DNA of 64,000 nucleotides, taken from contig NZ_JAFCKF010000003.1 of assembly GCF_018130545.1 (NCBI RefSeq), positions 434,001-498,000 on the forward strand. Direction: 5' to 3'. Positions 43,831 to 53,444 of the stretch are shown piece by piece. Position 1 is the first letter of the stretch. Each line of letters starts with the position of its first letter. The notes under the pieces are model-generated. The model worked only from the letters and a program-made list of their open reading frames with translations, did no database searches and had not been told where the DNA came from. This stretch comes from Bradyrhizobium tropiciagri (GTDB lineage Bacteria; Pseudomonadota; Alphaproteobacteria; Rhizobiales; Xanthobacteraceae). A program made the translations under genes and the position numbers.

Positions 43831-45030
43831 CTACCGCCCCTGCTGCAGCCCCGCCTCCAGCCGCGCCAGCTCGGCGTCGAGGTCGCGCTCAATGTCGGCC
43901 ACCTGCATGTCGACCACCCGGTAGTCGCGCGCCTCGAGCCAGGCGCGGCGCTTGGCGCGATCCGTGCCGATGGCCTCGCTCTCGTTCGGATTGACCAGCT
44001 CGATCGCGGTCCGGTGCACGAAGGAAACGAAGTCGGGGATGTGGCGGCCGACCGGGGTCTGGCGCTTGAAGTGGCCTGCGAAGCGGCGGTCCCGGGTCAA
44101 GGCCTGCCACAGGATCCGTTCGGCGTCGGTCGGGTTGCGGCGGAGCAGCCGGGCGAGCCCGCGTACCGTGCTGGAGTTGTCGGCGGTCGCGCCGCCGCCG
44201 CCCTGCTCGGCAAGCAGCGCGCGGAGCCTTGTCGCCTGGGCGCCGTCGAGCACGCCGCCCTTGGCCGGGCCCTTGCGGCCCTCGGCGATCGCCATCACCA
44301 CGCCGTGCAGCGTGTGCATGTCCTGCTTGGTCGGATCCATCCGGGTGAAGATGTTGCGCAGGTTGACCAGCATGGTGTCGCGCTTCTCGGCCGGCCGCAG
44401 GAACTCGACCTTGTCGAGCTCGGCGACGAGGTTGTCGAAGAACGCCTGCATCTGGTGCTGGGAGGCCGGCTCGGACCGCTCGGGCATCGCGAACGGCAGC
44501 GCGCCGGCGGTCGAGAGCTTGAACCATTCGTACCCCATCAGGAGCACCGCCTGCGCCAGGTTGAGCGAGGCGAAGCCCGGGTTGACCGGAAAGGTGATGA
44601 TGCGGTTGGCGAGCGCGACCTCGTCATTGGTCAGGCCGGAACGTTCCCGCCCGAACAGGATGCCGGCGCCGCCGCCGGATGCGACATGGCTGACGATCTC
44701 GCGGGCCGCGCCCTCGGGCCCGACCACCGGCTTGGCCTGGTCGTGGGCGCGCGCGGTGGTCGCAAACACCAGCGTGAGGTCGGCGATCGCCTGCTCGACG
44801 GTGTCGAACAGCTCGACGGAGCCGATGATGTGGTCGGCACCGGCGGCGGCGCGCTCGGCGGCAATGTTCGGCCAGCCGTCGCGCGGGTTGACGATGCGCA
44901 TCCTCGTCAGCGCGAAATTGCCCATCGCGCGCGCGGCCATGCCGATGTTCTCGCCAAGCTGCGGCTCGACCAGGATGACGACGGGACCGGCAAGGTCGTG
45001 CCCTGCCTTGGTCTTGTCGGTGCCGGACAT
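43831..45030 (-). CDS. TrmJ-like RNA methyltransferase fused to a DUF559 domain
   Basis: A 399-residue fusion. Residues 1-265 are a SPOUT methyltransferase with motif 1 EPQLGENIGMAARAMGNF, motif 2 ILFGRERSGLTNDEVALAN and the knot motif FPVNPGFASLNLAQAVLLMG, close to TrmJ, which 2'-O-methylates position 32 of tRNA. Residues 290-399 are a DUF559 (Vsr-like nuclease) domain: RLLRRNPTDAERILWQAL and FKRQTPVGRHIPDFVSF. The nuclease ELDGGQH motif is altered to ELVNPNE, so cutting activity is doubtful. The two parts are in one open frame with a Gly-rich linker. Confidence 0.92.
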   Translation of the reverse strand: MSGTDKTKAGHDLAGPVVILVEPQLGENIGMAARAMGNFALTRMRIVNPRDGWPNIAAERAAAGADHIIGSVELFDTVEQAIADLTLVFATTARAHDQAKPVVGPEGAAREIVSHVASGGGAGILFGRERSGLTNDEVALANRIITFPVNPGFASLNLAQAVLLMGYEWFKLSTAGALPFAMPERSEPASQHQMQAFFDNLVAELDKVEFLRPAEKRDTMLVNLRNIFTRMDPTKQDMHTLHGVVMAIAEGRKGPAKGGVLDGAQATRLRALLAEQGGGGATADNSSTVRGLARLLRRNPTDAERILWQALTRDRRFAGHFKRQTPVGRHIPDFVSFVHRTAIELVNPNESEAIGTDRAKRRAWLEARDYRVVDMQVADIERDLDAELARLEAGLQQGR

Positions 45031-45043
45031 CTCACTTCACTTT

Positions 45044-45095
45044 CTGATTCAACATCTGAAGATTTTGAATCAGCTTCCGAAGCGGCTGATTCAAA
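45044..45095. repeat. CTGATTCAA inverted repeats upstream of trmJ
   Basis: TTTGAATCAGC (45064-45074) and GCTGATTCAAA (45085-45095) are exact inverse complements around TTCCGAAGCG; a third half copy CTGATTCAA is at 45044-45052. It lies just before the trmJ ATG, so it could affect its expression. Confidence 0.7.
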
Positions 45096-45363
45096 GTCTC
45101 ATCGAGGGGCCCGCAACCAGCTTTGCACCGGTTTTGCGCGGGACCAATTTCTCCAAGCAGATAACAGGGTTAGCGGCGATTGCGAATCCTCAATCGGAAT
45201 CCCGATCGCACAATGCGAAGGCCGCCGCTTGCGCGCGCTTCGCCTTCGGATAGGCTATCAACCACAACCAAAGCGAAGCTGTAAAGGCACGCTTGAGACG
45301 CCGATTGAACGGCGGGGCACTTGGTCAAAGCACTTGGGTCGCGAAGCACTTGGGGGGACGACG
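45096..45363. other. Divergent promoter spacer between trmJ-like and hydrolase genes
   Basis: Together with the inverted repeats this makes a 333-bp gap. No gene is seen. A long open frame on the plus strand crosses it but is antisense to trmJ and not coding. Confidence 0.45.
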
Positions 45364-47091
45364 ATGCGGGGCAGATGGACGCTGGCCGTTGTGGGCTTGA
45401 TCTTGATCGTGGCGGGGGGCCTGCTCGCCCACTTCACACAGACTGCGGGCGGCATCCGGATCGAGGATGTCAGGTTCAAGGGCGCCAAGGGCAACACCAT
45501 GAGCGCCCTGCTCTACGTCCCGGCGAATGCCACGCCGCAGATCCCGGCGCCGGGCATCCTGGCGGTCCACGGTTACATCAATTCGCGCGAGACCCAGGAC
45601 GGCTTCGCCATCGAGTTCGCCCGCCGCGGCTATGTCGTGCTGGCGCTCGACCAGACCGGCCACGGCTACAGCGACCCGCCGTCCTTCGCCAACGGCTTCG
45701 GCGGACCTGACGGCCTCGCCTATCTCCGCAGCCTGCCTTTCGTCGACAAGGACAATATCGGGCTCGAGGGCCATTCGATGGGCGGCTGGACCGTGCTGGC
45801 GGCAGCCGCCGCGATGCCCAACGACTACAAGTCGATGGTGCTGGAAGGCTCGTCCACCGGCAAGCCTTTCGCCGCCGAGGGCACCGCGAGCTGGCCGCGC
45901 AACACCGCACTGGTGTTCGCGCAGTATGAGGAATTCTCCACCCTGATGTGGGGCGTCGACCTCGCCCGCGACGTCACCAAGAGCCCGAAGCTTTGGGCGC
46001 TGTTCGGCACCCAGGGTGCGGTCGAGCCGAGCAAAGTCTATGGCGATCCGGCCGCCGGCACCGCAAGGGTGCTGTACACGCCGGCGATGACCCATCCGGC
46101 CGAACACATCTCGCATGAAGCGATCGGTTACAGCCTCGACTGGTTCGCCAAGACCTTGAAGGGCGGCACGCCGCGCCCGGTCGATGACCAGATCTGGTTC
46201 CGCAAGGAGATCGGCACGCTCATCGCCCTCATCGGTTTCGTCGCGCTTGTAATCGGGACGTTCGACGGGCTGCTGGAAGCACCGGCGTTCTCCCGGCTGC
46301 GGCTGCCGGCGGTGGCGGACGGCACCATGCCGCCGCACGAGGCTGCGAGCGGCCGGCGCTGGACCGCGGCCTTCATCCTATCAGCCTTCATCCCGGCGCT
46401 GACCTACTACCCGGCCTTTGCGCTGGGCGGCACCTTCGTGACCCCGAGTGCATTCCTGCCGCAGGGCATCACCAACCAGATCCTGGTCTGGGCTATCATC
46501 AACCTCCTGATCACGCTGGCCCTGATGCGGTTCGCGCCGAAGCGGACCAGCCGGGCCGGCCTCGTCGGTCAATCCATCGTGATCGCGCTGGCGTCGGTTG
46601 CGGTGGGTTACGCCGTGCTGTGGCTTGCCAACCTCGCCTTCAAGATCGACTTCCGGTTCTGGATCGTCGCACTCAAGTTGATGAGCGCGAAGCAATTCCT
46701 CATCTTCCTGATCTATCTGATTCCGTTCACGGCGTTTTTCGTCGTGGCGCTGCACGTGCTGCACCGGAATTTCTCGACCATGGATGCGCCGCGCGGGGCG
46801 CTCTACCTCACCAACATCCTGGCGCTGACGCTCGGTTTCATCGTGTTGCTGGTGCTGCAATACGGCACGCTGTGGCTGACCGGAAAGCTGTTCAACCCGA
46901 TCCCCGACCCCGGTTTCGTGCCGCTCTCGACCATCGTCGCGATCCAGTTCGTGCCGCTGCTGGCGATCGTGGCCGTGATCGCGACCTTCACCTGGCGGCG
47001 GACCGGATCGAGCCTGCCGGGGGCCCTGATCGCGGGCCTGTTCGTGACCTGGTACATCGTGGCCGGGACCGCGACCCAGGTCCCGTTTTAG
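45364..47091 (+). CDS. Alpha/beta-hydrolase fused to a polytopic membrane domain
   Basis: A 575-residue inner-membrane protein. An N-terminal anchor (about 7-23) leads to an alpha/beta-hydrolase (about 35-275) with GHSMGG around nucleophile Ser138, the oxyanion loop ILAVHGYINSRE and the general-base His probably in THPAEHIS. From about 285 to the end there are seven to eight membrane helices with no recognised family. The active site would face the periplasm if the first helix is an anchor. The GGGGGG before the ATG is a strong ribosome site. Substrate unknown, perhaps a lipid or lipid-linked ester. Confidence 0.88.
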   Translation: MRGRWTLAVVGLILIVAGGLLAHFTQTAGGIRIEDVRFKGAKGNTMSALLYVPANATPQIPAPGILAVHGYINSRETQDGFAIEFARRGYVVLALDQTGHGYSDPPSFANGFGGPDGLAYLRSLPFVDKDNIGLEGHSMGGWTVLAAAAAMPNDYKSMVLEGSSTGKPFAAEGTASWPRNTALVFAQYEEFSTLMWGVDLARDVTKSPKLWALFGTQGAVEPSKVYGDPAAGTARVLYTPAMTHPAEHISHEAIGYSLDWFAKTLKGGTPRPVDDQIWFRKEIGTLIALIGFVALVIGTFDGLLEAPAFSRLRLPAVADGTMPPHEAASGRRWTAAFILSAFIPALTYYPAFALGGTFVTPSAFLPQGITNQILVWAIINLLITLALMRFAPKRTSRAGLVGQSIVIALASVAVGYAVLWLANLAFKIDFRFWIVALKLMSAKQFLIFLIYLIPFTAFFVVALHVLHRNFSTMDAPRGALYLTNILALTLGFIVLLVLQYGTLWLTGKLFNPIPDPGFVPLSTIVAIQFVPLLAIVAVIATFTWRRTGSSLPGALIAGLFVTWYIVAGTATQVPF

Positions 47092-47263
47092 AGGGGTTCA
47101 GTTGAGGAAAACCCGTCCCGGAGATGGCGGTTCTCGGTGAAAAGATGGGCTGAAAGTGCATAACCGGTGCGCTTCCGCCCGTCCCCGGGCGGTGCTATAG
47201 CGCAGGCGTATTTTCCACCCCCCGCCGTCAAAAGCGCGCCGTTCCCAAGAGGGCCTCCCCGTC

Positions 47264-48478
47264 ATGGCAAAAATCAAGGTATCCAACCCCGTCGTCGAGC
47301 TCGATGGCGACGAGATGACCCGGATCATCTGGCAGTACATCAAGGACAAGCTGATCAACCCGTTCCTGGATGTCGAACTGCTCTATTTCGATCTGGGCAT
47401 GGAATACCGCGATGAGACCAATGACCAGGTGACCATCGACGCCGCCGAAGCCATCAAGAAGGTCGGCGTCGGCGTCAAATGCGCCACCATCACCCCCGAC
47501 GAGGCCCGGGTGAAGGAGTTCGGCCTGAAGCAGATGTGGAAGTCGCCGAACGGCACCATCCGCAACATCCTCGGCGGCGTGATCTTCCGCGAGCCGATCA
47601 TCTGCAAGAACGTGCCGCGCCTGGTTCCCGGCTGGACCAAGCCGATCATCATCGGCCGCCACGCCTATGGCGACCAGTACCGCGCCACCGACATCAAATT
47701 CCCGGGCAAGGGCACGCTGTCGCTGAAGTTCGTCGGCGAGGACGGCACCGTGATCGAGCGCGAAGTGTTCAAGGCGCCCGGCGCCGGCGTCGCGATGGAG
47801 ATGTACAATCTCGACGACTCCATCATCGATTTCGCCCGCGCTTCGCTGAACTACGGCCTGCTGCGCAACTACCCGGTCTATCTCTCGACCAAGAACACCA
47901 TCCTCAAGGTCTATGACGGCCGCTTCAAGGACATCTTCCAGGACATCTACGACCGCGAGTTCAAGAAGGAATTCGAGGCCAAGGGCCTGACCTATGAGCA
48001 CCGCCTGATCGACGACATGGTCGCTTCGGCGCTGAAGTGGTCCGGCGGCTATGTCTGGGCCTGTAAGAACTATGACGGCGACGTGCAGTCCGACACCGTG
48101 GCCCAGGGCTACGGCTCGCTCGGCCTGATGACCTCGGTGCTGCTCACCCCGGACGGCAAGACGGTGGAAGCCGAAGCCGCCCACGGCACCGTGACCCGCC
48201 ACTATCGCGAGCACCAGAAGGGCAAGGAGACCTCGACCAACTCGATCGCGTCGATCTTCGCCTGGACCCGTGGCCTCGCCCACCGCGCCAAGCTCGACAA
48301 CAATCCGGAGCTGGCGAAGTTCGCCACCACCCTGGAGAAGGTCTGCGTCGCGACCGTCGAGGACGGCTACATGACCAAGGACCTCGCGCTGCTGGTCGGC
48401 GCCGACCAGCGCTGGCTCTCCACCACCGGCTTCCTCGACAAGGTTGCCGAGAACCTCGGCAAGGCGATGGCGGCCTAA
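47264..48478 (+). CDS. icd: NADP-dependent isocitrate dehydrogenase
   Basis: Converts isocitrate to 2-oxoglutarate in the TCA cycle. At 404 residues with the start [19 protein letters not shown] it is the eukaryote-like type II homodimer form. It has [14 protein letters not shown] (isocitrate loop, Ser), the metal-binding [13 protein letters not shown], and NADP-binding [11 protein letters not shown]. The ATG follows AGAGGG. It stands alone with its own promoter. Confidence 0.97.
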   Translation: MAKIKVSNPVVELDGDEMTRIIWQYIKDKLINPFLDVELLYFDLGMEYRDETNDQVTIDAAEAIKKVGVGVKCATITPDEARVKEFGLKQMWKSPNGTIRNILGGVIFREPIICKNVPRLVPGWTKPIIIGRHAYGDQYRATDIKFPGKGTLSLKFVGEDGTVIEREVFKAPGAGVAMEMYNLDDSIIDFARASLNYGLLRNYPVYLSTKNTILKVYDGRFKDIFQDIYDREFKKEFEAKGLTYEHRLIDDMVASALKWSGGYVWACKNYDGDVQSDTVAQGYGSLGLMTSVLLTPDGKTVEAEAAHGTVTRHYREHQKGKETSTNSIASIFAWTRGLAHRAKLDNNPELAKFATTLEKVCVATVEDGYMTKDLALLVGADQRWLSTTGFLDKVAENLGKAMAA

Positions 48479-48514
48479 GGCCGCCGTTTCCGGACACAGC
48501 AGCGAGCGCATATC

Positions 48515-49015
48515 ATGGCCCTTGTCAGAGCCGTTGCGCTCGCATCTTTCCTGCTCACCGGGTCGGCGGCACTCGCCGCCGATCCCCTGCCCGACGCCGT
48601 CGCGGCGCCGGCTGAGTCTCCCGTCCTGTCGGTCCATGCCGAAGGCGTCCAGGTCTATGAGTGCAAGCCGGTCACCGACGGCAAGCTCGCCTGGTCGTTC
48701 CGCGAGCCGGTCGCGACCCTGATCGCCGATGGCCGCACCGTCGGCCGGCACTATGCGGGTCCGAATTGGGAGCATGTCGACGGCAGCGCCGTGACTGCCC
48801 GCACTGCCGGCAGCGCGCCGGGCACCACCGCCGCCGATATTCCCTGGCTGAAACTCGAGGTGATCGCCCACCGCGGCAATGGCCTGCTCTCCAGCGTCGC
48901 CACCGTGCAGCGGATCAACACCTCGGGCGGCGAGCTCAGCGGCGCCTGCGACAAGGCCGGCCTGCTGAAGAGCGCGGCGTATTCGGCGGATTACGTCTTC
49001 CTGCGCCGCGACTAG
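48515..49015 (+). CDS. DUF3455 secreted protein
   Basis: A 166-residue protein with a signal peptide ending SAALAAD and a DUF3455 domain: GVQVYECKPVTDGKLAWSF, GRHYAGPNWEHVDGSAV and AADIPWLKLEV. A Cys early in the mature part (YECK) and one near the end (GACDKAG) may form a disulfide. The family is secreted in bacteria and fungi without known function. It follows icd by 36 bp and may read through from it. Confidence 0.88.
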   Translation: MALVRAVALASFLLTGSAALAADPLPDAVAAPAESPVLSVHAEGVQVYECKPVTDGKLAWSFREPVATLIADGRTVGRHYAGPNWEHVDGSAVTARTAGSAPGTTAADIPWLKLEVIAHRGNGLLSSVATVQRINTSGGELSGACDKAGLLKSAAYSADYVFLRRD

Positions 49016-49021
49016 GCCAAA

Positions 49022-49065
49022 GCGTTTTCGAGCGAAGTGGGTACCGGTTCGCGTGAAGAAAACGC
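49022..49065. repeat. Short palindromic repeat (GCGTTTTC/GAAAACGC)
   Basis: GCGTTTTC (49022-49029) and GAAAACGC (49058-49065) flank GAGCGAAGTGGGTACCGG and the rest of a sequence recalled as a recurrent intergenic element in Bradyrhizobium. It lies between the convergent DUF3455 and channel genes and may act as a terminator for both. Confidence 0.7.
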
Positions 49066-49072
49066 GTCAAAA

Positions 49073-50320
49073 CTAATCCCGGATTCCGCCGTCGGTCTCG
49101 CGCGGCGCTTGCGCAATCTCCGCGGCGGCAAGGTCGCCGCCGGCCGTGAGCGGATCGGCAAGTCGGGCCTCTGCGGTCTCCCGGACATGCGCGGCGAGCG
49201 CCGGCATGCGCTCGATCAAGGCATGGAAGTCCTGCGCGGCGAGCAGCAAGAGCTTGGTCTTGCGCGTCGCCGTCACCGTACCGGAGCGGTTGGTGCGCCG
49301 AAGCAGCGCGATCTCGCCGAAGAACGTGCCGTCGGCCAGCCGCACCCGCTGGTTCGGCAGGTCGATCTCGACCTCGCCGGCGGTGATGAAATACATCGAC
49401 GCCGCCGCATCGCCGCGCCGCACCAGCACCTCGCCGGCCTCGATGGTCTGCGACCGCAACAGCCGCATGATGTCGGCAATATCGGCGGCGTTGAGATGTG
49501 AGAACAGCGGCACCCGCGCCAGCATGCCCCAGGTCACGACGAAGTCGCGGCGGCGGACCTCGTCGGCGAACGCCGTCGAGATGATCGCGACCGGCAGCGC
49601 GATCATCGCAAAGCCGACCACGATCGCAACCACGGTGACGATCCGGCCGAGCGGCGTCACCGGGACGACATCGCCGTAGCCGACGGTGCCGAGCGTCACG
49701 ATCGCCCACCACATCGCCTGCGGCATGGTGCCGAACTTGTCCGGCTGCACCTTGTGTTCGATGCCATAGAGCAGCGAGGCAAACAGCAGCACCGCGCCGG
49801 TCAGGATCACCACGCAGCCGAACAGCGTGCGCCGCTCGGCATGCAGCGCCGCCAGCAGCGAGCGCATCGCGGTCGAATAGCGCACCAGCTTAAGGAACGG
49901 CAGCATGCCGAACAGCACCAGCGCGGTCTTGTCACCGATCGCAAGCGCGACGGCTGACGGCAGGAAGGCGAGCAGGTCGATGATGCCGAGCGCCGAGAAG
50001 GCGTATTCGCGCCGCGCCTGTAGCGGCGTCACGTCGCGCAGGGAGTGGCCGACCACGCTCCAGAGCCGCGCGGCATATTCCAGCGCGAAGGCGGCCACCG
50101 CCGCGATCTCGATCGTCGTCAGCAGCCAGCCGAATTGCGCATCGATCTCGGGCACCGAGGCCAGGATCGCCGCCAGCACGTCGACCGCGATGATGGCAAC
50201 GATAATCCCGGCAAACCGCGAGCCGCCCGAATGCGGCAGATCATCGCGTTCGAGCAGCTCGTAGAGACGGTCGCGCAGTCCGGGATCGCTGATCGTGGGC
50301 TTGAGCGGAGCCGTCGCCAC
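49073..50320 (-). CDS. Cyclic-nucleotide-gated potassium channel (MlotiK1-like)
   Basis: A 415-residue six-helix channel with a C-terminal cyclic-nucleotide-binding domain. The selectivity filter is TLGTVGYGDVVP, giving K+ preference; S4 region FLKLVRYSTAMRSLL has few positive charges, as in MlotiK1, so gating should depend on ligand rather than voltage. The binding domain (about 270-390) has FGEIALLRRTNRSGTV, the phosphate-binding cassette with the Arg that contacts cAMP. Start is GTG, 14 bases after the alaS stop, so it may be co-transcribed with alaS. Confidence 0.93.
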   Translation of the reverse strand: MATAPLKPTISDPGLRDRLYELLERDDLPHSGGSRFAGIIVAIIAVDVLAAILASVPEIDAQFGWLLTTIEIAAVAAFALEYAARLWSVVGHSLRDVTPLQARREYAFSALGIIDLLAFLPSAVALAIGDKTALVLFGMLPFLKLVRYSTAMRSLLAALHAERRTLFGCVVILTGAVLLFASLLYGIEHKVQPDKFGTMPQAMWWAIVTLGTVGYGDVVPVTPLGRIVTVVAIVVGFAMIALPVAIISTAFADEVRRRDFVVTWGMLARVPLFSHLNAADIADIMRLLRSQTIEAGEVLVRRGDAAASMYFITAGEVEIDLPNQRVRLADGTFFGEIALLRRTNRSGTVTATRKTKLLLLAAQDFHALIERMPALAAHVRETAEARLADPLTAGGDLAAAEIAQAPRETDGGIRD

Positions 50321-50334
50321 GATCAGCCTCTCCG

Positions 50335-53010
50335 TCAGGCGCCGGCCATCGCCTGTTCGATCGCCGACAGCGCGGCGTCGGCCTTGGCGCCGTCGGGTCC
50401 GCCGGCCTGCGCCATGTCGGGCCGGCCGCCGCCGCCCTTGCCGCCGAGCACCTCAGAGCCCTTGCGCACCAGCTCGACCGCGTTGAAGCGCGAGGTCAGG
50501 TCGGCGGTGACGCCGACCACGATGCCGGCCTTGCCATCTTCGGTGACGCCGACGATAGCGACCACGCCCGAGCCGATCTGCTTCTTGCCGTCGTCAACCA
50601 GGCTCTTCAGGTCCTTGGTCTCGACGCCCTCGACCGCACGCGCCAGCAGCTTGACGTTGCCGACCTCGCGAACGCCGGACGCAGCGCCGTTCGACGCACC
50701 ACTACCGCCGCCCATCGCGAGCTTCTTGCGAGCATCAGACAGGTCGCGCTCGAGCTTCTTGCGCTCTTCCATCAGGGCCGTGATGCGCGCCGGGACGTCC
50801 TCGATCGTGGTGCGCAGCTCGGCCGCCGCGGTCTTCGCCAGTGCCATCGTGTCGTTGGCGTGCTTGCGCGCGTGACGCCCCGTCAGCGCCTCGATGCGGC
50901 GCACGCCGGACGCGACCGCGCTCTCGCTGGTCACCGAGATCAGGCCGATGTCGCCGGTGCGGCGAACATGGGTGCCGCCGCAGAGCTCGACCGACCAGCC
51001 GAGCGCATTCTGGCCGTGCTCGCGGGCGCTCTTGCCCATCGAGACGACGCGGACCTCGTCGCCGTACTTCTCGCCGAACAGCGCGCGGGCACCGGCTTCG
51101 CGGGCATCGTCGACGCCCATGACGCGCGTCGTCACCTCGTCATTCTCGAGCACGACATCGTTGGCGATGTCCTCGACGCGAGCGAGCTCTTCCGGCGTGA
51201 TCGGCTTCGGATGCACGAAATCGAAACGCAGCCGATCGGGCGCGACCAGCGAGCCGCGCTGCGCGATGTGATCGCCGAGCACCTGGCGCAGCGCCTCATG
51301 CAACAGATGCGTCGCCGAGTGGTTGGCGCGGATCGACGAACGCCTGGCGTGATCGACCTCGAGCTGCAGCGCGGTGCCGACATTCAGCGTGCCCTGCTCC
51401 ACCGTGCCGACATGCACGAACAGATCGCCGGCCTTCTTCTGCATGTCGGTGACGCGGAACTTGACGCCTTCGCCCGTGAGGATGCCGACGTCGCCGACCT
51501 GGCCGCCCGACTCCGCATAGAACGGGGTCTGGTTCAGCACGATCGCACCGCTCTCACCGGCCTTGAGACCGTCGACTTCCGCGCCGTCCTTGACCAGCGC
51601 CGTCACCACGCCTTCCGCGCTCTCGGTCTCATAGCCGAGGAATTCGGTTGCGCCGAGCTTCTCACGCAGCGGGAACCAGATGGTCTCGGTCGCCGCCTCG
51701 CCGGAGCCGGCCCAGGAGGCGCGCGCCTTCTCGCGCTGACGGTTCATCGCGTCGGTGAACGAGGCCTGGTCGACGCTGATGCCGCGCGACTTCAGCGCAT
51801 CCTGAGTCAGGTCGAGCGGGAAACCGTAGGTGTCGTACAGCGTGAAGGCGGTGTCGCCGTCGAACATGTCGCCCTTCTTGAGGCCGGCGCTCTTCTCGTC
51901 GAGGATGGACAGGCCACGCACCAGCGTCTTGCGGAAGCGGGTCTCTTCGAGCTGTAGCGTCTCCTCGATCAGCTTCTCCGCGCGCACCAGGTCCGGATAG
52001 GCCTGGCCCATCTCGCGGACCAGCGCCCAGACCAGACGATGCATCAGCGGCTCGCTCGCGCCCAGGAGCTGCGCGTGGCGCATCGCGCGGCGCATGATCC
52101 GGCGCAGCACGTAACCGCGGCCCTCGTTCGACGGCAGCACGCCGTCGGCGATCAGGAACGCCGACGAACGCAGATGATCGGCGATGACACGATACGACGC
52201 GACGTTCTGCTCGTTCGGCCCATGGCCAAGCGCCGACGCCGCCGCATCGATGAGATGACGGAAAAGATCAGTCTCGAACACGCTCTCGACGCCCTGCAGG
52301 ATGCAGGCCATGCGCTCCAGGCCCATGCCGGTGTCGATCGAGGGACGCGGCAGCGCCACGCGCTCCTCCTTCGTCACCTGCTCGTATTGCATGAACACCA
52401 GATTCCAGAACTCGAGGAAGCGATCGCCGTCCTCCTCGGGGCTGCCCGGAGGTCCGCCCCAGATGTGCTCGCCGCGGTCGATGAAGATCTCGGAGCACGG
52501 TCCGCACGGGCCGGTGTCGCCCATCGCCCAGAAATTGTCCGAGGTCGGGATGCGGATGATGCGGTCGTCCGAGAAGCCGGCGATCTTCTTCCAGTAGCCG
52601 GCCGCCTCGTCGTCGGTGTGGTAGACGGTGACGAGCAGCTTGTCCTTCTTCAGCCCGTACCCCTTGGTGATCAGATTCCAGGCGAGCTCGATCGCGCGCT
52701 CCTTGAAGTAGTCGCCGAACGAGAAGTTGCCGAGCATCTCGAAGAAGGTGAGATGGCGCGCGGTGTAGCCGACATTGTCGAGGTCGTTATGCTTGCCGCC
52801 GGCGCGCACGCACTTCTGCGACGTCGTGGCGCGCTGATAGCCGCGCTTCTCGACGCCGGTGAAGACGTTCTTGAACTGCACCATGCCGGCATTGGTGAAC
52901 ATCAGGGTCGGGTCGTTGCGCGGCACCAGCGGCGACGAGGCCACGATCTCGTGCCCGTTCTCCTTGAAGAAGTTCAGAAATGTCGACCTGATGTCGTTGA
53001 CGCTGCTCAT
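50335..53010 (-). CDS. alaS: Alanyl-tRNA synthetase
   Basis: Charges tRNA-Ala and edits mischarged Ser and Gly. The 891-residue protein (start [20 protein letters not shown], chosen over ATGs at 53016 and 53058 whose leaders are not conserved) has the class II catalytic core with [11 protein letters not shown] and [13 protein letters not shown], the editing domain with [12 protein letters not shown] and [11 protein letters not shown] (zinc ligands) and a C-Ala oligomerisation part. It is divergent from the glycine riboswitch and gcv operon across 434 bp. Confidence 0.98.
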   Translation of the reverse strand: MSSVNDIRSTFLNFFKENGHEIVASSPLVPRNDPTLMFTNAGMVQFKNVFTGVEKRGYQRATTSQKCVRAGGKHNDLDNVGYTARHLTFFEMLGNFSFGDYFKERAIELAWNLITKGYGLKKDKLLVTVYHTDDEAAGYWKKIAGFSDDRIIRIPTSDNFWAMGDTGPCGPCSEIFIDRGEHIWGGPPGSPEEDGDRFLEFWNLVFMQYEQVTKEERVALPRPSIDTGMGLERMACILQGVESVFETDLFRHLIDAAASALGHGPNEQNVASYRVIADHLRSSAFLIADGVLPSNEGRGYVLRRIMRRAMRHAQLLGASEPLMHRLVWALVREMGQAYPDLVRAEKLIEETLQLEETRFRKTLVRGLSILDEKSAGLKKGDMFDGDTAFTLYDTYGFPLDLTQDALKSRGISVDQASFTDAMNRQREKARASWAGSGEAATETIWFPLREKLGATEFLGYETESAEGVVTALVKDGAEVDGLKAGESGAIVLNQTPFYAESGGQVGDVGILTGEGVKFRVTDMQKKAGDLFVHVGTVEQGTLNVGTALQLEVDHARRSSIRANHSATHLLHEALRQVLGDHIAQRGSLVAPDRLRFDFVHPKPITPEELARVEDIANDVVLENDEVTTRVMGVDDAREAGARALFGEKYGDEVRVVSMGKSAREHGQNALGWSVELCGGTHVRRTGDIGLISVTSESAVASGVRRIEALTGRHARKHANDTMALAKTAAAELRTTIEDVPARITALMEERKKLERDLSDARKKLAMGGGSGASNGAASGVREVGNVKLLARAVEGVETKDLKSLVDDGKKQIGSGVVAIVGVTEDGKAGIVVGVTADLTSRFNAVELVRKGSEVLGGKGGGGRPDMAQAGGPDGAKADAALSAIEQAMAGA

Positions 53011-53213
53011 GTTCATCCAATCGGAAAAAGGGGCCGGCCAGCCGCAAAAAGGCGTCATTTTCCGGCCGAACGCTTTTAGACATTGCCAGCTGCGGTGTCC
53101 AGAAACTGTGCAGGCGGATCATGGGCTTGCCGCAACAGCACAAAGCCCGTTGATAGTCGTCCGGGTGCGTTGACAGCCTTGGCGGGGCCGTGTTTTGGTC
53201 CTACTTGTAAGTA

Positions 53214-53383
53214 GTCACGTCGGGAGAGACTGGCCCTGTCCTGGGCCGGCGCCGAAGGAGCAACCGCCCCGGAAACTCTCAGGCAAAAGGACCGCGTGAC
53301 GTCTGACATCTGGAAAGAGGCGCTGGGGTTCTCCCCGATTGCGTCCGCCGACGGGATAATACTCTCAGGCACAGCGACAGATG
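53214..53383 (+). promoter_or_regulatory. Tandem glycine riboswitch upstream of gcvT
   Basis: Two aptamers in series. Aptamer 1 (53214-53300): P1 GTCACG/CGTGAC, GGGAGAGACTGG, GCCGAAGGAGCAA, CTCTCAGGCAAAAGGAC. Aptamer 2 (53307-53383): P1 CATCTG/CAGATG, GGAAAGAGGC, CGCCGACGGGATAA, CTCTCAGGCACAGCGACAG. These are the consensus bulges and P3b loops of the glycine class. It should turn gcvTHP on when glycine accumulates. The gcvT ATG is 62 bases beyond; the switch probably works on that leader. Confidence 0.96.
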
Positions 53384-53444
53384 GGGCTTTCTGCAGGTTT
53401 CTCAAGGGGAAATAGGTCCCCGGCGGGAACCGCGAGGGCCCTGT

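Noticed and set aside
44014-45363. Plus-strand open frame of 450 codons joined to the hydrolase gene
   Set aside because: It is antisense to the trmJ-like gene, has no family features and an amino-acid make-up typical of shadow frames; the hydrolase starts at 45364 with its own ribosome site and membrane anchor.
47228-48871. 547-codon minus-strand open frame
   Set aside because: Antisense to icd and the DUF3455 gene; no motifs.
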